Source: Ignavibacteriales bacterium (GTDB lineage: Bacteria > Bacteroidota > Ignavibacteria > UBA10030). Taken from it: a DNA stretch of 49,712 bases. How positions within the stretch are numbered: position 1 is the stretch's first letter; every line of letters starts with the position of its first letter. A program made the position numbers and the translations under genes. Positions 25,539-35,004 of this stretch are shown piece by piece. Location of the stretch: assembly GCA_016192345.1 (NCBI GenBank), contig JACPUH010000085.1, positions 1-49,712 of the forward strand, in the 5' to 3' direction. A model generated the notes under the pieces. The model searched no databases, was not told the origin of the DNA, and saw only the letters and a program-made list of their open reading frames with translations.

Positions 25539-25569
25539 TTGCAACTCAACCCCTTTTTGGTTATCTTGG
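25539..25569 (+). promoter_or_regulatory. Putative Bacteroidetes-type promoter of rpmE
   Basis: TTG (25539-25541) and TATCTTGG (25562-25569) are separated by 20 bases, close to the TTTG-N19-TAnnTTTG pattern known for Bacteroidetes sigma-A. It lies 33 bp upstream of the rpmE start. A similar pair with identical spacing precedes mrp (40872-40902). Confidence 0.35.
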
Positions 25570-25601
25570 TGTCGCATTGTTCATCATTCGGAGAGAGTAT
25601 C

Positions 25602-25832
25602 ATGAAGCCTGGGATTCACCCTACGTACAAGAAGTCCATGGTCACCTGCGTCTGCGGCAATACGTTTGAAACCCGTTCCACGATAGGGAATATTCACGTT
25701 GAAATTTGCTCGGCATGTCACCCGTTTTTCACCGGCAAACAAAAGCTGGTTGACTCAGCCGGTCGCGTTGAGCGGTTTAACCGCAAGTATGCGAAACGTG
25801 CTGAAAAGCCTGCGGAAGCCCCTGCATCCTGA
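25602..25832 (+). CDS. rpmE: Ribosomal protein L31
   Basis: 76 aa from ATG 25602, with GGAGAG just upstream. It starts MKPGIHPTY and keeps both cysteine pairs of the zinc-binding form: [12 protein letters not shown] and [15 protein letters not shown], then [14 protein letters not shown]. The C-terminus ends in an alanine/proline-rich tail slightly longer than usual. It is part of the large ribosomal subunit and stands alone behind its own putative promoter. Confidence 0.95.
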   Translation: MKPGIHPTYKKSMVTCVCGNTFETRSTIGNIHVEICSACHPFFTGKQKLVDSAGRVERFNRKYAKRAEKPAEAPAS

Positions 25833-25940
25833 TCATTCGGGGGGTATCCATGGTATGAATGTGCGGAATGTCCTGAACAGCATTCCGCTTTTTCATTTTT
25901 TGGCCGGTGTGGAGTGTGTTGAACGGAGAACGGTGCTGCC

Positions 25941-27203
25941 ATGACTGAGACGATCTGCATTTTTGAGGACGTTGGGTACGCGCGGTTACTGCCGCTGGCG
26001 TACCTTCGTCCGGTCTACAACCTCCGTTGCGGCATCCTCTCCCTGAAAGAAAAAATCTTCCACGCCTATCCCGGGGCGAAGTTTGCCCTCCATTGCCGGT
26101 CGTACCTGGCCGACTCTCTGCAACTCAGGAATCCGGGTGTTCCGGTCAATGATGTTCCGGATGGAAGCTGTCTCTTTCTGAATGGACGTGTTGTTGCCGG
26201 AAGGGAGTTTGTGAAGCAGATTCCATGGAAAGGGGAGCGGGATGTGGCGTACATCCAGGGGGATGACCTGGTGGCTGCCCGCGTCAGCGGCAAGGGCCTG
26301 AAACGCGTCCGAAGTGGGATGGGAGACCTGTTCTTCCTCGAACTGTTTGAAGGCCTCCCGCGCGTGAAGGTTGAAGTTCCGATGATTTCGTATCCCTGGG
26401 ATGTGATTCACCGGAACGGTGTAGAACTTGCAAACGATTTTGTCCTCCTGGCCGGCAAGAAACGTCGCGCAGCGGTTGCCCCAAGGGGAGTGCACATGAT
26501 CAACAAGGGGAATGTTCACATCGGGGTTGGCACCAGGATTCACCCGGGCGCTGTTCTCATCGCCGAGGATGGTCCCATCTCCCTCGGCAGGAATGTCAGG
26601 ATTCTCCCCCAGGCGACGATCTTCGGACCGGCGTACATCGGCGATGGATCGATCGTGAAAACCGGTGCACAGATCTACGGAAGCACCAGCATCGGTCCCG
26701 TTTGCAAAGTGGGGGGAGAGATCGAGCACTCGGTGATCCATGGGTTTTCCAACAAACAACACCATGGATTTCTCGGCCATTCCTACATCGGTGCTTGGGT
26801 GAACATGGGGGCGGGGACGACGAACAGCGACTTGAAGAGCAATTACGGCTCGGTGCGGGTGAGTCTCGGCAGCGAGCCGATCGACACAGGGCAACAGTTT
26901 ATTGGATTGATCTTCGGAGACCACTCCAAGACGGCCATCAATTCCATGTTCAATGCCGGGACGGTGGTCGGAGTCTCCAGCAATATTTTTGGCGATGGCT
27001 TTCCGCCGAAGTATGTCCCTTCGTTTTCCTGGGGGGCTGCCGGCGAGACGTTTACGACCTTCGGCATCGATCGAGCCATCGAAGTTGCGCGCCGCGTCAT
27101 GGCGCGGAGAAATGTCCAGTTAACCGCCTTCGAGGAAAAGCTGTTTCAGAAGCTCTTTGAACTGACGAGCGATGAGCGCCAAAAACGCGGCATGCCGGAC
27201 TGA
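25941..27203 (+). CDS. Alternative (Bacteroidetes-type) GlmU family protein
   Basis: 420 aa. The N-terminal part starts ETICIFEDVGYARLLPLAYLRPVYNLRCG, the opening of the alternative bacterial GlmU family rather than E. coli GlmU (quoted in part). A left-handed beta-helix follows from about residue 185 (VHIGVGTRIHPGAVLI, IYGSTSIGPVCKVGGEIEHSVI), ending with YIGAWVNMGAGTTNSDLKSNYG in part, the acetyltransferase signature. Family role: making UDP-N-acetylglucosamine from glucosamine-1-phosphate. With the phosphohexomutase at 14011 it would supply peptidoglycan and lipid A precursors. Confidence 0.9.
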   Translation: MTETICIFEDVGYARLLPLAYLRPVYNLRCGILSLKEKIFHAYPGAKFALHCRSYLADSLQLRNPGVPVNDVPDGSCLFLNGRVVAGREFVKQIPWKGERDVAYIQGDDLVAARVSGKGLKRVRSGMGDLFFLELFEGLPRVKVEVPMISYPWDVIHRNGVELANDFVLLAGKKRRAAVAPRGVHMINKGNVHIGVGTRIHPGAVLIAEDGPISLGRNVRILPQATIFGPAYIGDGSIVKTGAQIYGSTSIGPVCKVGGEIEHSVIHGFSNKQHHGFLGHSYIGAWVNMGAGTTNSDLKSNYGSVRVSLGSEPIDTGQQFIGLIFGDHSKTAINSMFNAGTVVGVSSNIFGDGFPPKYVPSFSWGAAGETFTTFGIDRAIEVARRVMARRNVQLTAFEEKLFQKLFELTSDERQKRGMPD

Positions 27204-27228
27204 ACACGCTGCTGCTGACGGAAAAAGT

Positions 27229-28611
27229 ATGACTCAGGAAGTCCAAATACCACAGCACGACCAGGAACCGTCCAGCATCTACCGCGGTCCTCGCGGCACG
27301 GCAGTGAAGCTCCTGAATCGCGTGGAGCGGTCCGATGCCTACCTGGACCGGTTGTTGGATGCGGAGATGCGGTCGACCGATATGAACGAGCTCGACAGGG
27401 GGCTCATGAATGAAATCGTAACCGGCGTGATCCGTTGGCAGGCGAAACTCGACTGGGTGTTGACCGGGTTTTTCCATGGCAACTTTACGAAGGCCGAGAC
27501 CAACATCAAGAACGCCCTGCGGGTGGCTCTCTATCAAATTCTTTTTCTCGACAAGGTTCCCCATTCCGCTGCTGTCAACGAATCGGTAGAGTTCATTAAG
27601 CGTCTCCGGGGACAAAAAGTCGGGGACTTGGTGAACGCCATCCTCCGTAACATCCTCCGCAACGTGGAGAATATCCGGTACCCGGATCCTAAAGAGGATC
27701 GGATCCAGCACCTCGCGGTGATTGAATCCCATCCCTACTGGCTTGTGAAGCGCTGGGTCGAACGGTTCGGGTACGATGAGGCAAAGTCGCTGCTGGCCGC
27801 CAACAACCGGCGTCCCGACCTGACACTCCGTGTGAACAGGTTGAAGATCGATTTCAACTATTTTCTCTCGCAACTCGATCACCACCAGATGCAATTTTCA
27901 AGATCTTCCTATCTCGATTTCTTTGTCCGGGTACGGCACATGTCGGGAATCGGCGGCTCTGAAATGTTCCGCCAGGGATTTTTCGTGGTGCAGGATGAAA
28001 GTGCGGGGCTGGCCGTGCAGTTGCTCGATCCGAAGCCGGGTGACCGGGTCATCGACATGTGCGCCGCGCCGGGGGGGAAGACGACATTCATCGGTGAGCT
28101 GATGAAGAACTTGGGGGAAGTCGTCGCGGTCGATCGCTACGAGACACGGCTCAATCTCGTGAAGAGCGCATGCCAGAGGCTCGGAATTGCCAATGCGCAT
28201 TTCGTGAGCGCCGATGCCGCGAGTCTGCAAACGCAGCCGGCAGACAAAGTACTTGTTGATGCACCTTGTTCTGGACTCGGCGTGCTTGCAAAGAAACCCG
28301 ATGCCAAGTGGAAGAGGGAGCCCGAGGATTTGCTCAAACTGGTCAAACTTCAGGGAGCCATTCTCGAGAATGCTATGGCTCACGTCAAACCGGGGGGGGT
28401 GCTTGTGTACAGTACGTGTACCACCGAGCCCGAGGAAAACATCTTGTTGGTGAATAATGCGCTCTCCACTCACCCCGAGTTCACAATTGAGAATGCGGGC
28501 CAGTTTGTCAAGCCTGAGGTTGTCCATCCCGATGGATTCATAGAAACCTTTCCCAACAAGCATGGAATGGATGGTGCGTTTGCTATCCGGTTGAGGAAGT
28601 CCGCTTCATAA
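27229..28611 (+). CDS. rsmB: 16S rRNA (cytosine-967-C5) methyltransferase-type protein RsmB
   Basis: 460 aa from ATG 27229, 25 bp after the previous stop; the frame extends upstream into the GlmU gene without a better start. An N-terminal NusB-like helical domain (AVKLLNRVERSDAYLDRLL, ALYQILFLDKVPHSAAVNE) is followed by a SAM-dependent methyltransferase with CAAPGGKTT, DAPCSGLGVLAKKPDAKW and YSTCTTEPEEN. The two cysteines in the last two motifs are the catalytic pair of m5C RNA methyltransferases. This architecture is that of RsmB (Sun). Confidence 0.92.
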   Translation: MTQEVQIPQHDQEPSSIYRGPRGTAVKLLNRVERSDAYLDRLLDAEMRSTDMNELDRGLMNEIVTGVIRWQAKLDWVLTGFFHGNFTKAETNIKNALRVALYQILFLDKVPHSAAVNESVEFIKRLRGQKVGDLVNAILRNILRNVENIRYPDPKEDRIQHLAVIESHPYWLVKRWVERFGYDEAKSLLAANNRRPDLTLRVNRLKIDFNYFLSQLDHHQMQFSRSSYLDFFVRVRHMSGIGGSEMFRQGFFVVQDESAGLAVQLLDPKPGDRVIDMCAAPGGKTTFIGELMKNLGEVVAVDRYETRLNLVKSACQRLGIANAHFVSADAASLQTQPADKVLVDAPCSGLGVLAKKPDAKWKREPEDLLKLVKLQGAILENAMAHVKPGGVLVYSTCTTEPEENILLVNNALSTHPEFTIENAGQFVKPEVVHPDGFIETFPNKHGMDGAFAIRLRKSAS

Positions 28612-28694
28612 TCCTGTTTTGTGTTCGTTGAGTTTTCTCTCTATATTCAATCCGCTTTGATCACCCCTCAACCATCTTAGCCGGGAGAATTCCT

Positions 28695-29717
28695 ATGCTC
28701 CGCTGGATCAAATGCTGCGCATCGATTTCGGTTTTTCTGCTCTCGCTGTTGCACGTTCTTTCATTCAAACCCTCGCCGGCGGACCCCCTGGTTTCAACAT
28801 TCTCCATCGTTGCCTTCGATCCTGAAACAGGGGATGTTGGCGTCGCCGTGCAGTCGAAATTTCCGAACGTGCGCCCGGTTGTTCCATGGGCGGAGGCCGG
28901 TGTGGGGGCCGTGGCCACCCAATCGTTTGCCAATATCGGGTATGGTCCCAAAGGATTGACCTTGATGCGCAACGGGGCAACGGCGGAAGAAACGCTACGG
29001 ATCCTTATCGCCAACGATTCAGCCCGGGACGTCCGACAGGTGGGAATTATCGATGCGAAAGGGAATGCCGCAAGCTGGACCGGGAATGAGTGTTTTGATT
29101 GGGCAGGGGGCAGAGCCGGAAGTAATTTCGGAGGGAAGGGCGTTGTCGTTACGGGAAAAGGGTTTGCGGCCCAGGGAAATATCCTCGTTGGACGTGAGAC
29201 TGTTGAAGCCCTGGCCAGGACTTTTCAGGAAACGACGGGCTCGCTTTCCGACAAGCTCGTTGCGGCTTTGGTTGCGGGGGGCAAGGCAGGGGGCGACCGC
29301 CGTGGGGAGCAATCGGCGGCCTTGCTCGTGAAGCGTGCAGGGGCCGGGTACGATGGCACGACCGATGACTACATCGATATCAGTATTTATGACCATCTGA
29401 CTCCGCTCAAAGAACTCGAGCGTCTCTACGCCCTCCACAAACTGTTCTTTTTCCGAAGCACCGCGGACAACCTTGTGACCATCGACACGGCTCTCTGTAA
29501 GGAGCTTCAATCGATCCTTCAGAATAAAGCCTACAAGGGATTCCAGTTTTATTCGGGTCGGATCGACGGAACTTTCGACGCAACGACGAAGAAGGCGCTG
29601 CAGGACTTCATGGGTTGGGAGAACTACGACGTGCGTATCCGCGAGGACGATAAGATCGACAAAGAGGTGTTGCAAGATATCCGTCGTAACTATGAAGAGT
29701 GGAAAAAGCGCAAGTGA
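28695..29717 (+). CDS. Exported DUF1028 protein with C-terminal peptidoglycan-binding-like domain
   Basis: 340 aa with a signal peptide (SVFLLSLLHVLSF). Residues about 34-240 form a DUF1028 domain, an Ntn-hydrolase-like fold: STFSIVAFDPETGDVGVAVQSKFP, WAEAGVGAVATQSFAN, GGKGVVVTGKGFAAQGN, GGKAGGDRRGEQSAAL (in parts). The C-terminal segment (about 255-335: LCKELQSILQNKAYKGFQFYSGRIDG, KKALQDFMGWENYD, in part) resembles the small putative peptidoglycan-binding domain often joined to DUF1028. Cell-wall or peptide amide hydrolysis is a reasonable guess; the substrate is unknown. Confidence 0.87.
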   Translation: MLRWIKCCASISVFLLSLLHVLSFKPSPADPLVSTFSIVAFDPETGDVGVAVQSKFPNVRPVVPWAEAGVGAVATQSFANIGYGPKGLTLMRNGATAEETLRILIANDSARDVRQVGIIDAKGNAASWTGNECFDWAGGRAGSNFGGKGVVVTGKGFAAQGNILVGRETVEALARTFQETTGSLSDKLVAALVAGGKAGGDRRGEQSAALLVKRAGAGYDGTTDDYIDISIYDHLTPLKELERLYALHKLFFFRSTADNLVTIDTALCKELQSILQNKAYKGFQFYSGRIDGTFDATTKKALQDFMGWENYDVRIREDDKIDKEVLQDIRRNYEEWKKRK

Positions 29718-29792
29718 ATTATTGGTTGAGGTTCTTCTCCATGAAGAATCCCTAACGACAGAAGTCAGTTCCAGGAAGAAACGACCGACCCC

Positions 29793-31025
29793 ATGAAAGC
29801 AATTGTCAAACCGAAACCCGTCGATGGCCAGGATTGGCCCAAGGGTTTTCAAATTATTGATAAACCTGAACCGAAGGTTGAGCGGCCAAACGACGTTCTG
29901 ATCGAGGTCTTCGCCGGTGCCATTTGCGGGACCGATGTCGGTATCTACCACGGCAAGCCTTCCCTCCGCGCAGAGATGGCGAAAGCCATTACCAACCCAG
30001 TGACCATCGGGCATGAGTTCAGCGGTCGGATCGTCGATGCGGGAAAAAAGGCCCGGACCATTCTTGCACGCCTCGTTGTTCAAAAAGCAAAAAGCGACCC
30101 CGCCCTGAAAAAGGCCCTTCGCCGCAAAACCGCGGCCTCACTTGCAGCGGAGAAAACCCTGATCCCCTGGCTTGAAAAGAATTTTTTCAGCACGGCGGAA
30201 ATGCATTTGACCTGCGGGACCTGCTACCAATGCAGGTTGGGCGAGAAGCATGTCTGCCGGAATACCATCATCAAGGGCGTTCATGATGATGGAGCGTGGG
30301 CCCAGTTCGTGAAAGTGCCGGCGGAGAACCTTCGCCTGTTTTACAGGCGCGAGATACCGCCGGAGATTATCAGTTTCATGGATGCCCTCGGCAATGCAAC
30401 GCACACGGTGATGTCCGCCCCAGTCAAAGGAAGGAATGTCGCCGTTCTGGGATGCGGCGTGCAGGGGTTGATGGCGATCGCTGTGGCAAAGTATGCGGGA
30501 GCAAAGCGTATCTACGTCACCGACGCCTCCTACGGGGAGTTCACGCATGACAAGCTTGTCAGTCGCCGGTTTGCTCTTGCAAAAGAGTATGGAGCGGACC
30601 ATTGTTTCGATGTTTCGATCCCTCAGGAGCGCGAGGCGTTGCGGGAGACCGTCCTTCGGGAAACGGATAAAACCGGTGTTGATGCGGCGTTCGAGATGTC
30701 CGGGAGCTATCGTGCGTACGAAGATGCCGAACGGATCCTGAGAATGGGAGGGACGTTTTCCCTTCTCGGCATTCCCTCCGGAACCACACAGGTCGATTTT
30801 GCCAAGAATATCATTTTCAGCGGCATCACGGTTCACGGCATTATCGGACGAAAAGTTTTCGAAACATGGGATCAAATGGAAGGTTTGCTCAAAGCAGGCC
30901 TCGCGAAGCACCTCATGAAGACCGGGTTTGTCACACATCAAATCCCGATGGAGCAGTACGAAGACGCGTTTACCGCGATTCGCAATGGTGACGCCTACAA
31001 GGTGTTGCTGAAACCATGGAGTTGA
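29793..31025 (+). CDS. tdh: Threonine dehydrogenase-like zinc alcohol dehydrogenase with an insertion
   Basis: 410 aa, longer than the usual 340-350. Catalytic zinc ligands are present (Cys45 in CGTDVG, His73-Glu74 in GHEFSG) and the four structural cysteines at 141, 144, 147 and 155 (CGTCYQC, then EKHVC). The coenzyme fold reads VAVLGCGVQGLMAIAVAKYAGA, in part. Between GHEF and the structural cysteines lie about 67 residues instead of about 29, with a lysine/alanine-rich helical insert replacing the usual GDRV stretch. The next gene encodes Kbl, so oxidation of threonine to 2-amino-3-ketobutyrate with NAD is the likely reaction. Confidence 0.85.
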   Translation: MKAIVKPKPVDGQDWPKGFQIIDKPEPKVERPNDVLIEVFAGAICGTDVGIYHGKPSLRAEMAKAITNPVTIGHEFSGRIVDAGKKARTILARLVVQKAKSDPALKKALRRKTAASLAAEKTLIPWLEKNFFSTAEMHLTCGTCYQCRLGEKHVCRNTIIKGVHDDGAWAQFVKVPAENLRLFYRREIPPEIISFMDALGNATHTVMSAPVKGRNVAVLGCGVQGLMAIAVAKYAGAKRIYVTDASYGEFTHDKLVSRRFALAKEYGADHCFDVSIPQEREALRETVLRETDKTGVDAAFEMSGSYRAYEDAERILRMGGTFSLLGIPSGTTQVDFAKNIIFSGITVHGIIGRKVFETWDQMEGLLKAGLAKHLMKTGFVTHQIPMEQYEDAFTAIRNGDAYKVLLKPWS

Positions 31026-31072
31026 ATGCCGAACTTTGATCACCGAATGATCCCTGCAACACAGAAAAGCCT

Positions 31073-32290
31073 ATGAACCTGTCAGAACTTGTTTCCTCCG
31101 AACTACGCAGACTTGAAACATCGAACACCTTAAAGCACGAAACCGCTCTCCAATCGCCGCAGGGCGGTGTGGTCCGGGTCAACGGCAAGGAGTTGGTCAT
31201 GCTTGCCTCCAATAATTACCTCGGGATGTCCAATCACCCGGCAGTCAGGAAGGCGGCGATCGAAGGGATAAAGAACTATGGATACGGGGTCGCTTCCGCC
31301 CGGTTCCTCTGCGGCACCCAGACCATCCACCGGCAGTTGGAGAAGACGATCGCGAAGTTTGTCGGGACAGAGGATGCCATCCTGTTTTCCTCAACCTTTG
31401 CCGCGAACGTGGGGTTTTTCTCCGCCCTCACCAATGAGAAGATGGGCATGGAGCAGTACCGGGATGTCATCTACAGCGACCGCTTGAACCATGCAAGTAT
31501 TATTGATGGTCAGCGCCTCTGTCGCTCCGAAGTGACGGAGAAAAAAATTTACAACCATGCCGATCCGGTTCATCTCGAACAGCTTCTGGAGGAGGATCGG
31601 AACAAGGATTACCGTCTCCGTATCATTGCCACGGACGGCGTGTTCAGCATGGAGGGGGATATGGCCCCGCTGGACGCTTTGGCAAGGCTCGCAGAGAAAT
31701 ACCAGGCCATTCTCTTTGTGGATGATGCACACGGCATTGGCGTGGTCGGGAAAACGGGTCGGGGTACTGCAGAGCACTATCACGTTCTGGGCAAGATCGA
31801 CGCGCTGATCGGGACGCTGGGGAAAGCCATCGGCGGCGCGGCGGGGGGGTTCATCAGCGGTTCCGGGGAATTGGTTGAATACCTTCGGCAAAAAGCGAGA
31901 ACCTATATCTTCTCCAATTCCCTCCCTCCAGCCATCGTCACGGCAACAACGGCCGCATTTCACCTTCTCACAAAAGATAAGACGATCGTCAAGCGCCTTC
32001 ACGAGAACACAGCCTATTTCAGGAAAGAGATACAAGGGCTCGGTTTTACGATCATCCAAGGAACTCATCCGATCGTCCCGATTATGCTGGGGGAAGCCTC
32101 TGTTGCGCAGGAGATGAGCGCGGCACTTCTGAAGGAAGGGGTGTACATCAAAGGCCTTTGGTTTCCCGTGGTCCCGCGCGGGGAGGCCCGGCTCCGGGCA
32201 CAGGTGTCTGCGGCGCTGCGACGCAAGGACATCGATCGGGCGTTGGAGGCATTCAGGAAAGTGGGGAAGAAGATGGGAATTCTTCCGTGA
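31073..32290 (+). CDS. kbl: Glycine C-acetyltransferase (2-amino-3-ketobutyrate CoA ligase)
   Basis: 405 aa, an alpha-oxoamine synthase with PLP. Clear family motifs: LASNNYLGMSNHP, GYGVASARFLCGTQTIHRQLE, DRLNHASIIDG, DGVFSMEGDMAPL, DDAHGIGVVGKTGRG, and the PLP lysine in TLGKAIGGAAGGF. It splits 2-amino-3-ketobutyrate with CoA into glycine and acetyl-CoA. It lies 47 bp behind the tdh-like gene; together they form the standard threonine-to-glycine pathway. The related KAS/serine palmitoyl enzymes are less likely given that neighbour. Confidence 0.9.
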   Translation: MNLSELVSSELRRLETSNTLKHETALQSPQGGVVRVNGKELVMLASNNYLGMSNHPAVRKAAIEGIKNYGYGVASARFLCGTQTIHRQLEKTIAKFVGTEDAILFSSTFAANVGFFSALTNEKMGMEQYRDVIYSDRLNHASIIDGQRLCRSEVTEKKIYNHADPVHLEQLLEEDRNKDYRLRIIATDGVFSMEGDMAPLDALARLAEKYQAILFVDDAHGIGVVGKTGRGTAEHYHVLGKIDALIGTLGKAIGGAAGGFISGSGELVEYLRQKARTYIFSNSLPPAIVTATTAAFHLLTKDKTIVKRLHENTAYFRKEIQGLGFTIIQGTHPIVPIMLGEASVAQEMSAALLKEGVYIKGLWFPVVPRGEARLRAQVSAALRRKDIDRALEAFRKVGKKMGILP

Positions 32291-32386
32291 AGGACCGGTT
32301 GATAGGGCAGCCGACCGGTTGATCCTCATCTGTACCGTTCCCCCGAGCGGCATCTCCATCACCATACACGAGGAAACCCGCCTCTC

Positions 32387-33523
32387 TTGAAAAGTCGCCT
32401 GGTCTTTGTCGATCTTCTCCGCGGTTGGGCCGGCCTCGTCATGATCGAAGTGCACGTCGTCAACGCGTTCCTCCAACCTGCATTCAGGGAGGCCGGATGG
32501 TTCGACGTGCTGAACTTCATCAACGGCCTCGTTGCACCAGCATTCCTGTTCGTCTCCGGGTTTGTCTTTGTCCTTGCCGGCGAACGGAAGCAGGAAGAGT
32601 TCCGCAAATTTGGACCTGCGTTCTGGAAACAATTAGGACGCATTGGGCTGATTTGGTGTGTTGGGTACGCGTTGCATCTCCCGTTCTTTTCGCTCAAACG
32701 CAGCCTTAACGAGGCGACCCGGACGGAGTGGCTGAGGTTCTACCAGTCCGATGTTTTACATTGCATTGCTCTGGGGTTGTTCATTCTCTTCCTCGTTCGT
32801 ATCTTCCTTCACCGGGAGAGAACGTACCGGTGGTTCTTATGGGGTGCAGGCACTGTGGCGGTCCTTGGAGCCCCCTTCGTATGGGACATCGATTTTCTGA
32901 ACCACCTGCCGGCCTTCCTTGCAGCGTATGTGAATGGACAACACGCATCGCAGTTTCCGGTCTTTAACTGGCTGGGATTCATGATGGGGGGCGGTCTTAC
33001 GGCGGCCATGTTCCGTACATTGAGGGAGGAAGGAAGGGAGCAGGAGTTCTTCCGGGTGTTGGCCTCCACCGGTGCGGGGATGATCCTCGCGGGCTCTCTC
33101 CTGATGCTCCTGCCGGTCGAAATACCCTATGCCTCGATGGCCATCAGGGCAAACCCGTTATTTTTTTTCGTCCGTCTCGGAATTGTCTTTCTGTTGATGG
33201 TAGCCTGTTGGCGGTATGCCGGGTGGCGTCAAACGGAACAATCATTTGTGCTCGATGTCAGCCGTGAAACGCTCCTCGTGTATGCCGCACATTTGCTTGT
33301 CGTCTACGGCGATTTCTGGGATGGGAGAAGCCTTGCTTCGTACCATGGCAAGTCACTGGCGCCGGAAGAATCGGTGTTTGCCACCACCGGTCTTCTCATC
33401 CTGATGGTCGTCCTTGCAAAAGGATGGGGGAGGTTGAAGCAGGCATCGCCCCGTTCTGCCCGGACAATTTCGTACGTCCTCGGGTTATCCGCTCTTGTGC
33501 TCTTTCTTATCAGGGAATCGTAA
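32387..33523 (+). CDS. Multi-pass membrane protein, heparan-alpha-glucosaminide acetyltransferase-like (DUF1624)
   Basis: 378 aa from a TTG at 32387 (GAGGA about 12 bases upstream). The start SRLVFVDLLRGWAGLVMIEVH is the signature of this family: an Arg-x-x-x-x-Asp-x-x-Arg-Gly segment at the first membrane helix, then NFINGLVAPAFLFVSGFVF (in part). About ten membrane helices are visible. Relatives move acyl groups across or onto sugars at the membrane; the bacterial substrate is not known. The gene ends four bases before rmuC. Confidence 0.8.
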   Translation: MKSRLVFVDLLRGWAGLVMIEVHVVNAFLQPAFREAGWFDVLNFINGLVAPAFLFVSGFVFVLAGERKQEEFRKFGPAFWKQLGRIGLIWCVGYALHLPFFSLKRSLNEATRTEWLRFYQSDVLHCIALGLFILFLVRIFLHRERTYRWFLWGAGTVAVLGAPFVWDIDFLNHLPAFLAAYVNGQHASQFPVFNWLGFMMGGGLTAAMFRTLREEGREQEFFRVLASTGAGMILAGSLLMLLPVEIPYASMAIRANPLFFFVRLGIVFLLMVACWRYAGWRQTEQSFVLDVSRETLLVYAAHLLVVYGDFWDGRSLASYHGKSLAPEESVFATTGLLILMVVLAKGWGRLKQASPRSARTISYVLGLSALVLFLIRES

Positions 33524-33527
33524 TACC

Positions 33528-34673
33528 ATGGAACTTCTCACTCTCATACTCCTTTTTGCGGTCGCCGGATTACTCGGGCTGGTTCTTATGAAACTGAGCG
33601 GGGCGCGGAGCAACGAATCCACTCTGCTCATGCAGCAACAATTGGACGGTCTGCGGTCCGAGGTCACGCAAAGTCTGAAGAACACGGCGGATACACTGGG
33701 TGGGTCTCTCAAAAGCACGCAGGACACGCTCTTCCAAAGCCTCAAGCTCACGACGGAGACGATGAACCAGCAACTCAATAATGTCACGAGCCAGTTGACC
33801 GGCGTGACACAGCAGCTCCAGAACAACACCGGACAGATGGGCTCACGGCTTGATAATGCAGCCCGGGTCATCCAGGACGTGCAGGGCCAGTTGGGGGAGC
33901 TGGGGAAAGCCACTCAGGAGATTAAAGAGCTGGGGCAGAGCGTTTCCAAGCTTGAGGAAATGCTGAAGGCCCCGAAACTCCGCGGGGGGTTGGGGGAGTT
34001 GCTGCTGGAAGACCTGCTCAAGCAGGTTCTGCCGGCCAGTAACTATACGATGCAGTATCGTTTTCGGAGCGGTCAGGCTGTCGATGCCGTGATCACGACG
34101 GCAGGGGGGATGGTCCCCGTCGATTCGAAGTTTCCTCTGGAGAATTTCCAGAAGATGGTTGAAGCGAAAACCGAACAGGAGAAGAAGACTGCCCTTCGCT
34201 TGTTCCGGACTGATGTGAAAAAGCATATCGACGCAATAGCGGAAAAATATATCCTTCCGGATGAAGGGACGTTCGATTTTGCGTTGATGTACATCCCGGC
34301 CGAAAATATTTACTACGAGACCATCATCAAGGATGAATCGTACGCCGACGAGGACGGGTTGTATGCGTATGCGGCAAAGAAGAGAGTGGTCCCCGTGTCG
34401 CCAAACAGCTTCTACGCACACCTGAGGGTGATTGCGCTGGGATTGAAGGGACTGCAGATCGAGCGAAGTGCGAAAGAAATTTTTCAGAACCTTGAACGTC
34501 TCGGCGGGGAACTGCAGAAGTTCTCGGATCTGTTCGAGACGCTCGGTACCCAGCTCAACAATGCGAAGAATAATTATGACAAGGCGGATAAACAGTTGAA
34601 CAGCCTGTCGGAAAAGTTCCGGACCGTTCAGTCCCTCCCGGAGACAGGGAGCCGGAAGCAACTGGAGGATTGA
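33528..34673 (+). CDS. rmuC: RmuC family DNA recombination protein
   Basis: 381 aa from ATG 33528. An N-terminal membrane helix (LTLILLFAVAGLLGLVLM) is followed by a long coiled coil (about 35-150) of QLNNVTSQLTGVTQQL-type heptads. The RmuC core then follows: LRGGLGELLLEDLLKQVLP, AVITTAGGMVPVDSKFPLENF (in part), and AKKRVVPVSPNSFYAHLRVI. RmuC limits inversion at short inverted repeats in E. coli and has a nuclease-like fold, which is notable in a genome segment rich in palindromes. A hairpin terminator lies 33 bp after the stop. Confidence 0.92.
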   Translation: MELLTLILLFAVAGLLGLVLMKLSGARSNESTLLMQQQLDGLRSEVTQSLKNTADTLGGSLKSTQDTLFQSLKLTTETMNQQLNNVTSQLTGVTQQLQNNTGQMGSRLDNAARVIQDVQGQLGELGKATQEIKELGQSVSKLEEMLKAPKLRGGLGELLLEDLLKQVLPASNYTMQYRFRSGQAVDAVITTAGGMVPVDSKFPLENFQKMVEAKTEQEKKTALRLFRTDVKKHIDAIAEKYILPDEGTFDFALMYIPAENIYYETIIKDESYADEDGLYAYAAKKRVVPVSPNSFYAHLRVIALGLKGLQIERSAKEIFQNLERLGGELQKFSDLFETLGTQLNNAKNNYDKADKQLNSLSEKFRTVQSLPETGSRKQLED

Positions 34674-34706
34674 TCCCGCTTCCGGAACAGGTCTTTCGAA
34701 CAAAAC

Positions 34707-34738
34707 AAAAGCCCTCCTGACTTCTCAGGGGGGCTTTT
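34707..34738. terminator. Bidirectional intrinsic terminator between rmuC and csp
   Basis: AAAAGCCCTCCTGA (34707-34720) pairs with TCAGGGGGGCTTTT (34725-34738) over 14 positions with one wobble and a CTTC loop. The A/T ends make it work in both directions between the convergent rmuC and cold-shock genes. Confidence 0.85.
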
Positions 34739-34777
34739 GCTTTGTAGCGCGAACGGGAAGGAAGAGACTTTCGAAGA

Positions 34778-34981
34778 TCAGACACGCACGATGTTGTAGG
34801 CGCGTTTGCCCTTTTGTTCCTCTTTCAATTCATATTGAACCATATCGCCCTGGAAAAGAACGTCGCGGAACCCGGTATCCTTTACATTGCTCTTGTGAAA
34901 GAAGACCTCCTCACCGTTATCTCCAATAATGAATCCGAATCCCTTTGACGCATTGAAGAATTTCACTTTACCTTGCAGCAT
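34778..34981 (-). CDS. Cold-shock-domain protein (second of a tandem pair)
   Basis: 67 aa from ATG 34981, with GGAGAAGG upstream. The RNP1 motif is KGFGFI and RNP2 is a variant VFFHKS instead of VFVHFS. The protein begins MLQGKVKFFNASKGFGFI and ends YNIVRV. It binds single-stranded RNA or DNA. It differs clearly from its tandem neighbour at 35057, with a longer loop (KSNVKDTGFRDVLFQGD), so the pair is not a recent duplication. It sits behind the neighbour's terminator and so probably has its own promoter. Confidence 0.92.
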   Translation of the reverse strand: MLQGKVKFFNASKGFGFIIGDNGEEVFFHKSNVKDTGFRDVLFQGDMVQYELKEEQKGKRAYNIVRV

Positions 34982-35004
34982 AACACCTTCTCCTTTTCTC
35001 AAAC

